Assembly (NCBI GenBank): GCA_023399095.1
Contig: JAEWQS010000181.1
Coordinates: 1-7,947, forward strand
DNA: 7,947 nt
Source of the DNA: Bacillota bacterium
GTDB lineage: Bacteria; Bacillota; Clostridia; Christensenellales; SZUA-584
Reading direction: 5' to 3'
Both the position numbers and the translations under genes were made by a program. Below the pieces are notes generated by a model. It worked only from the letters and a program-made list of their open reading frames with translations, made no database searches and was not told where the DNA came from. Below, piece after piece: positions 1-5,582 of the stretch (position 1 is the first letter of the stretch; each line of letters begins with the position of its first letter).

Positions 1-1042
1 CCAGCAGCTTTAAGACCTCGCCGGACTGCTTTTCGATCGCGAGCGTACGGAAACCCATCTGCAGGCTGTTTAACAGCGCGGTCAGCGTGGAAGGCCCGGC
101 TATGGTGACATGGCATTCGCGCTGGCAAATATCCGATATGCCGAGCGATATTGCGTCGGCGTAAAGCCCTTCAGTGGGCAGATACATAATCGCGAAATCC
201 GTGGTCACAGGCGGGTTAATGTATTTGTCGCGTATACGCTTGGCTTCGGTGATAATGCTTTTTGACAGTGCCTTAATCGCTTCCTTTGCAAGCTCCTTGT
301 TGCCCGTCGCAAACATTTCTTCCTTTTTGATAAAATCCTCCATCGGAAATTTGGAATCGATGGGCAGAAGCACGCACTCATCGCCGCTGCCCGGCAGTAC
401 GATGGCGAATTCCACGCGCTCACGGTTGTCCTTCACGCTCGCGTCGCGCACAAACTGCACAGGGGAGAGTATGGCCGAGAGCAGGCTGCCCAGCTGCATT
501 TCGCCCCATGTGCCGCGCACCTTGACATTGGACAGCACGCGTTTCAAATCGCCCACGCCAGCAGCCAGAGTTCGCACTTCGCCCATGCTTTTGAACACCT
601 GCTCTAGCTGGTCACTCACCTGCTTGAACGAGCCTGTGAGACGCTTTTGCAGCACATCCGAGAGCTGCTCATCCACGGTTTTTCGCATCTGCTCCAAGCG
701 CCGCTCGTTGGCCTCAGACATCTGCTTCAATTGCTGCTCCACGGTTTTGCGCAGCGCGTCCATGCTCTCGCGGCTTTGGGCTGCCGTGTCGGACAGCGTT
801 TTGGTAAAGCCGTCGCCCAGCACCTTAAACATCTCCATCACCTCGCGGCGCTGCTGGTAGGCGCTTTGCGCACTTTGCTGCTTTGATTCTCCGAGAAGCG
901 TGATCAGCGTGCTTTGCATCTGATTCAGCGCTTTATCCGCATGAAAAGTCTCTTTTTTTCGTGATAGCAAAAGTGCCAAAATGATGACCAGCAGCAAAAT
1001 TGCTGCGCCAATCATGATATAACCAAGTGTGTCCATATACAT
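1..1042 (-). CDS. rmuC: RmuC family protein, 3' end cut by window edge
   Basis: The minus strand is open from 1042 to the window edge, giving 347 residues with no stop, so the C-terminus is missing. Residues 8-26 form one hydrophobic membrane segment followed by RKK, so the rest should be cytoplasmic. Residues 35-150 are a long charged coiled coil with a repeated RKTVEQQL / RKTVDEQL element. The RmuC core follows: VGDLKRVLSNVKVRGTWGEM at 163-182, LPIDSKFPMEDF at 226-237, and YLPTEGLYADA at 287-297. RmuC proteins are nuclease-fold-like proteins linked genetically to limiting DNA inversions and to recombination; their biochemical role is poorly defined. The start at 1042 is preferred over an ATG six bases downstream at 1036 because GGAAAGG (1051-1057) lies 8 bases before it. 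It is transcribed away from the DUF2975 operon and has its own extended -10 promoter. The family is confident; function is inferred from it. Confidence 0.93.
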   Translation of the reverse strand, partial: MYMDTLGYIMIGAAILLLVIILALLLSRKKETFHADKALNQMQSTLITLLGESKQQSAQSAYQQRREVMEMFKVLGDGFTKTLSDTAAQSRESMDALRKTVEQQLKQMSEANERRLEQMRKTVDEQLSDVLQKRLTGSFKQVSDQLEQVFKSMGEVRTLAAGVGDLKRVLSNVKVRGTWGEMQLGSLLSAILSPVQFVRDASVKDNRERVEFAIVLPGSGDECVLLPIDSKFPMEDFIKKEEMFATGNKELAKEAIKALSKSIITEAKRIRDKYINPPVTTDFAIMYLPTEGLYADAISLGISDICQRECHVTIAGPSTLTALLNSLQMGFRTLAIEKQSGEVLKLL

Positions 1043-1076
1043 TCATTCAGCCTTTCCGGATAGATTAAACAATATC

Positions 1077-1098
1077 CCTTAGTATACCATAACTAAGG
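1077..1098. repeat. 22-bp inverted repeat over the rmuC -10 box
   Basis: CCTTAGT (1077-1083) and ACTAAGG (1092-1098) are perfect 7-base inverted arms around an 8-base centre. The palindrome covers the predicted -10 element of rmuC, so it is placed like a repressor operator. No T-run follows on either strand, so it is not an intrinsic terminator. The binding protein is unknown. Confidence 0.5.
1081..1089 (-). promoter_or_regulatory. rmuC extended -10 promoter
   Basis: On the minus strand this reads TGGTATACT, an extended -10 (TGn plus TATACT). No good -35 hexamer lies 16-18 bases upstream, which is normal for an extended -10 promoter. The start of transcription would fall near 1074, giving a leader of about 30 bases that contains the GGAAAGG ribosome binding site. 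Confidence 0.55.
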
Positions 1099-1247
1099 CC
1101 ATATTTTTGGACACAGCAATTTTCATGTTCATTGAACGGTGAAAAAAATTGTTATTAATTGATTAAAATTTGTGCGTTTTGATTGCATGTATACTTTCAG
1201 TCTCATCAGTAAAGAATAATATGGTATTGAAAACCGATAATTAATTG

Positions 1248-1276
1248 TTGACTTTTATCACCTGCTATGCTATTCT
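1248..1276 (+). promoter_or_regulatory. Promoter of the DUF2975 operon
   Basis: TTGACT (1248-1253) and TATTCT (1271-1276) are separated by exactly 17 bases, and TGC directly before the -10 makes it an extended -10. This is a strong vegetative sigma-A-type promoter. Transcription should begin near 1283, giving a leader of only about 15 bases before the ATG at 1298. The spacer contains TTTATCAC (1254-1261), similar to motifs upstream of the deoR-type gene. Confidence 0.8.
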
Positions 1277-1297
1277 CACAAAAAATGGAGGTATTCA

Positions 1298-1768
1298 ATG
1301 ATGGCAGACAGATGGAATATCCCGCTTATACTGCAGCGGATGCTTGAAGTATTGCTGGTGATCAGTCCTGTTATCATTATCGCGATGCCTTTTATTTTTA
1401 CCTACATTGATCCCGAATTTGTCAACACTTATATTTCCAGTGATGCGCAGAATAAATGGGTTGCGTTGACATTCATCGAGATATGCAGTGTGAGTTGTTG
1501 GTTGATTTTGTTGTTTTTGCAGAAACTCTTAAAGACCGTGAATATAAGCTCGCCATTTGTTTATAAGAATGTGCTATATCTCAAATATATATCATATCTT
1601 TGCGCATTTGTGGCTCTTGTGCTCATAGTCAAAACGTTTGTGGACTTTTCGGTGATGACGCCTGTCGTGGCGATACTCGGGCTGCTTTCTAGCCTGTTTT
1701 GCCAAACATTGGCGGCCGTGTTTGATAAGGCCATCAGGCTTAAAGACGAAAACGACCTGACGATTTAG
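1298..1768 (+). CDS. DUF2975 four-helix membrane protein (YoaS-like)
   Basis: A 156-residue membrane protein with four hydrophobic segments at about 14-36, 55-79, 96-115 and 119-141, and a short charged C-terminal tail ending LKDENDLTI, typical of the DUF2975 family (Bacillus subtilis YoaS is a member). Both length and layout fit the family. Function is unknown; these proteins are usually encoded directly before a small YozG-type DNA-binding protein, as here, so a membrane sensor or modulator of the regulator is an inference. GGAGG (1287-1291) lies 6 bases before the ATG at 1298, and a second ATG follows at once at 1301, so either could be used. The gene ends with TAG, 18 bases before the next start. 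Confidence 0.85.
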   Translation: MMADRWNIPLILQRMLEVLLVISPVIIIAMPFIFTYIDPEFVNTYISSDAQNKWVALTFIEICSVSCWLILLFLQKLLKTVNISSPFVYKNVLYLKYISYLCAFVALVLIVKTFVDFSVMTPVVAILGLLSSLFCQTLAAVFDKAIRLKDENDLTI

Positions 1769-1786
1769 GGGATAGGAGGAGAGCCA

Positions 1787-2002
1787 TTGGCTATTATCGT
1801 GAATCTCGATGTCATGATGGCAAAACGAAAAATATCGCTCAATGATCTCTCTGATAAAGTGGGCATCACCAAGGCAAATTTATCTATTTTAAAAACGGGA
1901 AAGGCAAAAGCGATTCGTTTTTCAACTCTAAACGCAATCTGTATCGAGCTTAACTGCCAGCCCGGAGACATTTTAGAGTTCAGGGAGGAAGAAGATGACT
2001 GA
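1787..2002 (+). CDS. Small Cro/CI-type HTH regulator (YozG-like)
   Basis: A 71-residue single-domain DNA-binding protein. Residues 17-39 (SLNDLSDKVGITKANLSILK) form the helix-turn-helix, followed by RFSTLNAICIELNCQPGDIL, the usual last helices of this short Xre/Cro class (HTH_26, YozG type). There is no effector domain. The start is TTG at 1787, fixed by AGGAGGA (1774-1780) with a 6-base gap; ATGs further in would cut the fold. The C-terminus is acidic (REEEDD). It sits 18 bases behind the DUF2975 gene and overlaps the next small gene by 8 bases, so the three are almost certainly one operon. It probably regulates its own promoter, with the membrane protein as likely partner; this is inferred from the conserved pairing. 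Confidence 0.88.
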   Translation: MAIIVNLDVMMAKRKISLNDLSDKVGITKANLSILKTGKAKAIRFSTLNAICIELNCQPGDILEFREEEDD

Positions 2003-2105
2003 CACAAACTATCTTTACGAATATTTTTTGGCTAACAGTCCGGACGAAAAAGCAGAAGATTCGGCGTCTGGGCAGGATGATGACAGTCAAGACGACGAAG
2101 AATAA
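1995..2105 (+). CDS. 36-residue acidic peptide, third gene of the operon
   Basis: A short reading frame not recognised as any family: MTDTNYLYEYFLANSPDEK, then a strongly acidic end finishing SQDDEE. Thirteen of 36 residues are D or E and only one is basic. It is likely real because GGGAGG (1983-1988) sits 6 bases before the ATG, its start overlaps the end of the regulator gene by 8 bases (ATGACTGA), and the operon terminator begins 14 bases after its TAA. The first third is aromatic (YLYEYF) and could be a short binding helix; the rest looks disordered. A DNA-mimic or anti-regulator role is possible but only a guess from the acidity. It could also be a degenerate remnant. Confidence 0.6.
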   Translation: MTDTNYLYEYFLANSPDEKAEDSASGQDDDSQDDEE

Positions 2106-2118
2106 TCCGATAGCTTGC

Positions 2119-2146
2119 AGCGGTGTATAAGGCGCCGCTTTTTTTT
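2119..2146 (+). terminator. Intrinsic terminator of the DUF2975 operon
   Basis: AGCGGTG (2119-2125) pairs with CGCCGCT (2133-2139) across a 7-base loop, with one G-T pair, and a run of eight T follows (2139-2146). It lies 14 bases after the stop of the 36-residue gene. The T-run is on the plus strand only, so it does not serve the converging deoR-type gene. Confidence 0.85.
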
Positions 2147-2223
2147 ATTTGCAGCCAGGAAAATATATGTTGCATTCGTACAAAAACGCAGTAAATAAAA
2201 GGACTTTGAAATCAAACTATATC

Positions 2224-2982
2224 TTAGATAACTTTAACGCCTGCTTTTTGTGCCGCGAGACGGATATCCATCGGCAGATTCTCGTCAGAGACGAGAACGT
2301 CTATGTCGTTTAATGTACCGAAAGTATAGGGCAGGCTTTTGCCCACCTTGGTGGAGTCCATCAGCATGATGACCTTGGATGCACGCTTTAATACATCCTG
2401 CTTTAGCTCACATTCTGAATACGTGCCGCTTGTAAAACCGTTCTGAATTGAAAAGCCGCTGGAAGCCAGGAAAGCTGTGTCGATATTGACACCATGTAAA
2501 AAGCTTGCAGCGTTGGCACCCGAAACGGATATGGTATTGCGGCTGAGTTGCCCGCCGATGATCATGACATTTGGTTTGGCTTTCTTGATAACCTCAAGCG
2601 CGATGTTCGGGCCGCTGGTGAGCAGCGTTACATAGTCGTCCGGAATCTGCTTGGCGAACATCATGAGCGTGGTGCCCGAATCCAGAAACAGGGAGCGCCC
2701 GCTTTCCACAAAGCTGACTGCTTTTTTAGCGATCAGCGTTTTGGCGGCCGTGTTTTCCAAAGCGCGTCGGGAGTAAATATCTTCGGCGGCCATCGATAAA
2801 CGAGAGAGGGCCACGGCGCCGCCTCTTGTCCGTTTAACAAGGCCGTTTTCTTCAAAGTATTTTAAATCGCGGCGCAGCGTCATGCTTGAGCAGTCAGGAA
2901 ACATTGTTTCCAGATCCCTTAAGAAAACTTCGCCTTTAGCGTTTAATACGTCTTTGATAATATCACGCCTTTTTATATTCAC
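2224..2982 (-). CDS. DeoR/GlpR-family transcriptional repressor
   Basis: A regulator of about 252 residues with the full DeoR layout. Counting from the GTG at 2991, residues 6-60 are the winged helix-turn-helix, with recognition helix SSMTLRRDLKYFEENGLV and wing KRTRGG. Residues 78-235 are the DeoRC sugar-phosphate-sensing domain, with LDSGTT (103-108), GGQLS (146-150), ASSGFS (176-181) and DSTKVGK (212-218). These proteins usually repress sugar or nucleoside catabolic operons and release DNA on binding a phosphorylated sugar; no such operon is adjacent, so the effector is unknown. The longest frame starts with GTG at 2991, but GGGG (2992-2995) touches that codon and lies 9 bases before the in-frame GTG at 2982 (MNIKRRD), which is preferred. 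A good promoter lies upstream, overlapping repeated motifs that suggest self-regulation. Confidence 0.9.
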   Translation of the reverse strand: MNIKRRDIIKDVLNAKGEVFLRDLETMFPDCSSMTLRRDLKYFEENGLVKRTRGGAVALSRLSMAAEDIYSRRALENTAAKTLIAKKAVSFVESGRSLFLDSGTTLMMFAKQIPDDYVTLLTSGPNIALEVIKKAKPNVMIIGGQLSRNTISVSGANAASFLHGVNIDTAFLASSGFSIQNGFTSGTYSECELKQDVLKRASKVIMLMDSTKVGKSLPYTFGTLNDIDVLVSDENLPMDIRLAAQKAGVKVI

Positions 2983-3012
2983 TGCGCACACCCCATCTTA
3001 ATTAATACATTT

Positions 3013-3041
3013 AATATAACATCAATGTTTATTTTTCACAA
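3013..3041 (-). promoter_or_regulatory. Promoter of the deoR-family gene
   Basis: On the minus strand TTGTGA (3036-3041) and TATATT (3013-3018) are separated by 17 bases, and TGT precedes the -10. Transcription should start near 3006, about 24 bases before the preferred GTG at 2982. The -35 overlaps a TTTTTCACA motif on the other strand. Confidence 0.7.
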
Positions 3042-3093
3042 TATATCAAGGAATTTATCACAGCATTTGTGAGCATCGCGCATGTTTATCACA
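3032..3093 (+). repeat. Repeated TTTATCACA motifs, candidate operator
   Basis: Three similar 9-base motifs lie in the same direction: TTTTTCACA (3032-3040), TTTATCACA (3054-3062) and TTTATCACA (3085-3093). Their starts are 22 and 31 bases apart, close to two and three DNA turns. The middle copy is also half of an inverted repeat, TCACA (3058-3062) and TGTGA (3068-3072). One motif covers the -35 of the deoR-type gene. DeoR-family proteins often bind direct repeats, so binding by the neighbouring repressor is a fair inference. The tract is AT-rich, which raises chance matches. Confidence 0.5.
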
Positions 3094-3134
3094 ACTTCGC
3101 TGAAAAAAGTTAAAGTGCATGAAGCATAAAGCAA

Positions 3135-3143
3135 TGGTATAAT
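3135..3143 (+). promoter_or_regulatory. tadA extended -10 promoter for a leaderless mRNA
   Basis: TGGTATAAT is a perfect extended -10 (TGn plus TATAAT at 3138-3143). No clear -35 hexamer is present 16-18 bases upstream. Only 6 bases separate the -10 from the tadA ATG at 3150, so transcription is predicted to begin at or next to the A of that ATG. Confidence 0.75.
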
Positions 3144-3149
3144 GACACT

Positions 3150-3602
3150 ATGGATTTACATGAGAAATTTATGTCGGCAGCAATTGAAATGGCAAAAAAG
3201 GCTGCCAAAAAAGACGAGGTGCCGGTGGGAGCCGTCATCGTTCGGAATAATAAGATTATTGCAAAAGCATGCAATCTAAGAGAAACGAAGAGGAATCCTC
3301 TCGCTCATGCTGAAATTCTTGCTATTAAAAAGGCGTCAAGACGTCTTAAAGGCTGGCGGCTGCTCGGCTGTACGCTTTATGTGACGCTGGAACCCTGTCC
3401 CATGTGTGCCGGTGCCATCATCAACGCGCGTGTAGAAGAGGTTGTGTTTGGCGCTTACGATCCGAAAGGCGGCGCGATGGGTTCGCTTTATAACCTTGCC
3501 GAAGGAAAGCTCAACCACATGCCGCGTATCACGGGCGGCGTGATGCGGGAGGACTGTGCTTCGATACTCACATCGTATTTTAAATCGAAGAGAATAAAAT
3601 GA
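3150..3602 (+). CDS. tadA: tRNA-specific adenosine-34 deaminase TadA
   Basis: A 150-residue zinc deaminase of normal TadA length. It converts adenosine to inosine at the wobble position 34 of tRNA-Arg(ACG), an essential step in most bacteria. Zinc ligands are H53 in HAE, and C83 and C86 in PCPMC; E55 is the catalytic proton shuttle and N42 (CNLRE) is in the usual substrate-contact position. VTLEPCPMCAGAI (78-90) and FGAYDPKGGAMGSL (100-113) distinguish TadA from cytidine deaminases. The N-terminus MDLHEKFMSAAIEMAKKA matches the start of B. subtilis TadA, so the ATG at 3150 is right even though no ribosome binding site precedes it; the transcript appears leaderless. It is divergent from the deoR-type gene. 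No clear terminator follows, and the next gene starts 131 bases downstream. Confidence 0.95.
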   Translation: MDLHEKFMSAAIEMAKKAAKKDEVPVGAVIVRNNKIIAKACNLRETKRNPLAHAEILAIKKASRRLKGWRLLGCTLYVTLEPCPMCAGAIINARVEEVVFGAYDPKGGAMGSLYNLAEGKLNHMPRITGGVMREDCASILTSYFKSKRIK

Positions 3603-3669
3603 TTTTAAACACAATATATTAATTTCTGCCAAAAAAGGACAAGGTTTTACTTTTTACGTCTCTTTTCAT

Positions 3670-3700
3670 TTGTTTCATCCGATGTTAATCTGTTTATAAA
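3670..3700 (+). promoter_or_regulatory. Possible promoter of the PAS/GGDEF/HD-GYP gene
   Basis: TTGTTT (3670-3675) and TATAAA (3695-3700) could be -35 and -10, but the 19-base spacer is long; an overlapping TTTATA (3693-3698) gives 17. Readthrough from tadA is the alternative, since no terminator is visible between the genes. The sequence from 3670 closely resembles one upstream of the gene starting at 6921. Confidence 0.35.
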
Positions 3701-3733
3701 TCAACTGACACTTTTCACGGAGGGGCTATATAC

Positions 3734-5164
3734 GTGTACTTGTTTGAACATATAAACAGTGAGCACTCTGATCTCACTTTTCATTCAAACCACGCAGTGT
3801 GCGAACAGATGGGTATGTTTGATTCAGTCGCCATACCCGATTATGCGCAAGCGTTATTTGTCTGGGAAGCAGATTTTTTATCGGGAGATTTGATTTTAAC
3901 CGATTTAAAAACAGGACGGGAAATGGCTTTTTCCTTTGAGCATCTGTTAGAAAATATCCATGAAGATGATATTACGCCTTTGCGTTCAGCTGTTTCCTTC
4001 ATTTCAAGCTATGAGCGCCGTCAAATTAATCTGAAAATCAGATACTACCACGAAGGAAGATTGCAATGCTATGAAGTGAAGGGCATGGCCGTCGCCAACG
4101 ATGACCGTATTTTTGCCGTTGGCTATGCTTACGACCAAAGACCGATCCAGTCTCAGAAAAAGAATATTGAGCATAAAGAGGATATTGATGATTTAACAGG
4201 CCTTTCCAGTGCCAGCGCGCTCGATTCGTTCGTCAAAGACTTCTTTAGATTTGGCATGTATCCGCAGACGCTGATTGTCGCTAAGATAGACAGGTTTAAT
4301 GAAATTAACAACTTGTTCGGCTACAACGCGGGAAACACACTGATAAAGAATGTGGCCGAGGTTATCAGAGAATGCTTCTTCGACGCGGAAATGATTGCGC
4401 GTATCGGCGGCGGAGAATATTGCGCCGTGTATGCAGGTATAGGACAGCTCGAGATTGACAATAAGATCAAGCAAGCGCGTATGATGCTTCACGGCATGTA
4501 TATGAATCTTATCAAAACGGATGTAAGCTTTGGTTATTCAGCGACAGGGCAAGCCATAAGCTTCTGTGATCTATACCGCCAGGCATTGCACAAAATGCGA
4601 AAGAATAAAGCCATACACACGGTGCTTACCGAAAGCACTGTGATAGACAGCATGAACGGCATTATTGAGAAAAAGGTGGGCTGGGGCAAGCGCCAAGTCA
4701 GGCTGCAAAGCCTCTCATCACAGGTGGCCGCAGCGCTAGCGTGCAATGAAGAATATATCAGTGAGATAAAGGTGCTCGCCAAGGTGGCGGATATAGGTCT
4801 CATCAGTGTGGACGACAGGCTTATTAAAAACAGACTGAATCTGTCCGGTAAAGACCTTGATGAATATATGCGGCACGTAGCCTATGGTCGTGAAATCATC
4901 AGCAAGATGGATGAACTTAAGGATATGCAGGAGCTATACCTTGATATTTATAAACGCTATGACAACGGGCAGGATACGCTCCCGCTCGCAAGCCGCATTA
5001 TTGCCTGTGTTCGCGGCTTTGACGATATTATTTCATCCGGTGCCGACAGTTTTGGCGACATCACAAAGCGTCTGATTGAAATGAGGGGAAAAGACTATTG
5101 CCCAAAAGTTGTGGATGCGATCATTCGTGTGGCGGGCAAGCCTTATGCATCCTATTCAGCGTAA
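3734..5164 (+). CDS. PAS protein with degenerate GGDEF and HD-GYP domains
   Basis: A 476-residue soluble protein without signal peptide or membrane segment. Residues 38-135 resemble a PAS_3 sensor domain (FVWEADFLSG, ENIHEDD, LKIRYYHEGRL, FAVGYAYD). Residues 150-300 follow a GGDEF domain (DIDDLTGL, IDRFNEINNLFGYNAGNTL, ARIGGGEY). Here GGDEF is GGGEY (225-229), the first metal-binding D of the usual DID motif is K184, and no RxxD inhibitory site precedes it. Residues 318-468 follow an HD-GYP domain, but HD is AD (352-353), the HHE and GYP signatures are gone (YKRYDNGQDTLP at 406-417), and only H381 of the H-x3-G motif remains. Intact relatives make and break cyclic di-GMP; this one is predicted to do neither and may bind a nucleotide or a partner. 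The start is GTG at 3734, with GGAGGGG (3719-3725) 8 bases before it. It is followed by its own terminator. Confidence 0.85.
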   Translation: MYLFEHINSEHSDLTFHSNHAVCEQMGMFDSVAIPDYAQALFVWEADFLSGDLILTDLKTGREMAFSFEHLLENIHEDDITPLRSAVSFISSYERRQINLKIRYYHEGRLQCYEVKGMAVANDDRIFAVGYAYDQRPIQSQKKNIEHKEDIDDLTGLSSASALDSFVKDFFRFGMYPQTLIVAKIDRFNEINNLFGYNAGNTLIKNVAEVIRECFFDAEMIARIGGGEYCAVYAGIGQLEIDNKIKQARMMLHGMYMNLIKTDVSFGYSATGQAISFCDLYRQALHKMRKNKAIHTVLTESTVIDSMNGIIEKKVGWGKRQVRLQSLSSQVAAALACNEEYISEIKVLAKVADIGLISVDDRLIKNRLNLSGKDLDEYMRHVAYGREIISKMDELKDMQELYLDIYKRYDNGQDTLPLASRIIACVRGFDDIISSGADSFGDITKRLIEMRGKDYCPKVVDAIIRVAGKPYASYSA

Positions 5165-5186
5165 CAAGCCAATAATTTATTGAATG

Positions 5187-5212
5187 AAAGGCACTTGAGA
5201 GAGTGCTTTTTT
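5187..5212 (+). terminator. Terminator of the PAS/GGDEF/HD-GYP gene
   Basis: AAAGGCACT (5187-5195) pairs with AGTGCTTTT (5202-5210) across a 6-base loop with one G-T pair, and the T-run goes to 5212. It starts 22 bases after the TAA of the upstream gene and faces the converging bactofilin unit. Confidence 0.85.
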
Positions 5213-5290
5213 ATTGTCGTTCGTTTTGAAAACAATTTTACAGGCTTATTGGGGACTTGTTGGAAAGAAAGGTCATCAAAAACGTCATAG

Positions 5291-5320
5291 AAAAAGCCTG
5301 ACAAGCTAGGCTAATCAGGC
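5291..5320 (-). terminator. Terminator of the bactofilin unit
   Basis: Read on the minus strand, GCCTGA (5320-5315) pairs with TCAGGC (5301-5296), the loop holds a small inner AGC/GCT stem, and TTTTT follows (5295-5291). It lies about 60 bases past the TGA that ends the read-through frame of the bactofilin gene, so it would end transcripts covering the whole repeat tail. Confidence 0.65.
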
Positions 5321-5343
5321 CAAACGCTAAGGTACATTGATTG

Positions 5344-5368
5344 GGTGGCTGATATGTCGTCAGCCACC
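5344..5368 (-). repeat. Perfect 9-bp hairpin after the bactofilin frame
   Basis: GGTGGCTGA (5344-5352) and TCAGCCACC (5360-5368) are perfect inverted arms with a 7-base loop. It starts 13 bases downstream of the TGA at 5384-5382 on the minus strand. It has no T-run on either strand, so it is more likely an mRNA 3' stabilising stem or a pause site than a terminator by itself. Confidence 0.55.
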
Positions 5369-5381
5369 GGCCATCGCTTTT

Positions 5382-5582
5382 TCAGCGCTTCCTATACTTA
5401 TTCTGTTTAGCCGAAGTCTTGGCTGCATTTTGTTTTTTTGCTTCTTCCTGTTTTGTTGCGGTCTCAACCGCTTCAGACTCAACCGCTTCGGACTCAGGCA
5501 CTTCGGACTCAACCGCTTCGGACTCAGGCACTTCGGACTCAGGCACTTCGGACTCAGGCGCTTTGGACTCAGGCACTTCGGA
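5382..5582 (-). other. In-frame bactofilin tail beyond the amber codon
   Basis: This is the continuation of the bactofilin reading frame after the TAG at 5585-5583: 66 codons then TGA at 5384-5382. It encodes more acidic pentapeptides of the type SEVPE, SEAVE and SKAPE, then a lysine-rich end, KQEEAKKQNAAKT through NKYRKR. It has no ribosome binding site or convincing start of its own, and its frame, repeats and composition continue those before the stop. It is best read as the lost or conditionally translated end of the bactofilin, which would then be 211 residues. An independent small gene starting at the GTG at 5576 is unlikely. Confidence 0.75.

Noticed and set aside
174..886. Long plus-strand frames across rmuC
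   Set aside because: They are antisense to a clear RmuC reading frame; their composition (rich in S, R and C, or H and L) is that of a shadow frame.
1765..2007. 80-codon minus-strand frame opposite the HTH gene
   Set aside because: It is antisense to a well-supported gene, has no ribosome binding site or family resemblance, and lies inside the plus-strand operon.
3603..3733. Possible small RNA (SRP RNA or tRNA), since tadA often lies near such genes
   Set aside because: No cloverleaf, SRP-type GGAA tetraloop stem or strong terminator is visible in this AT-rich 131-base gap.
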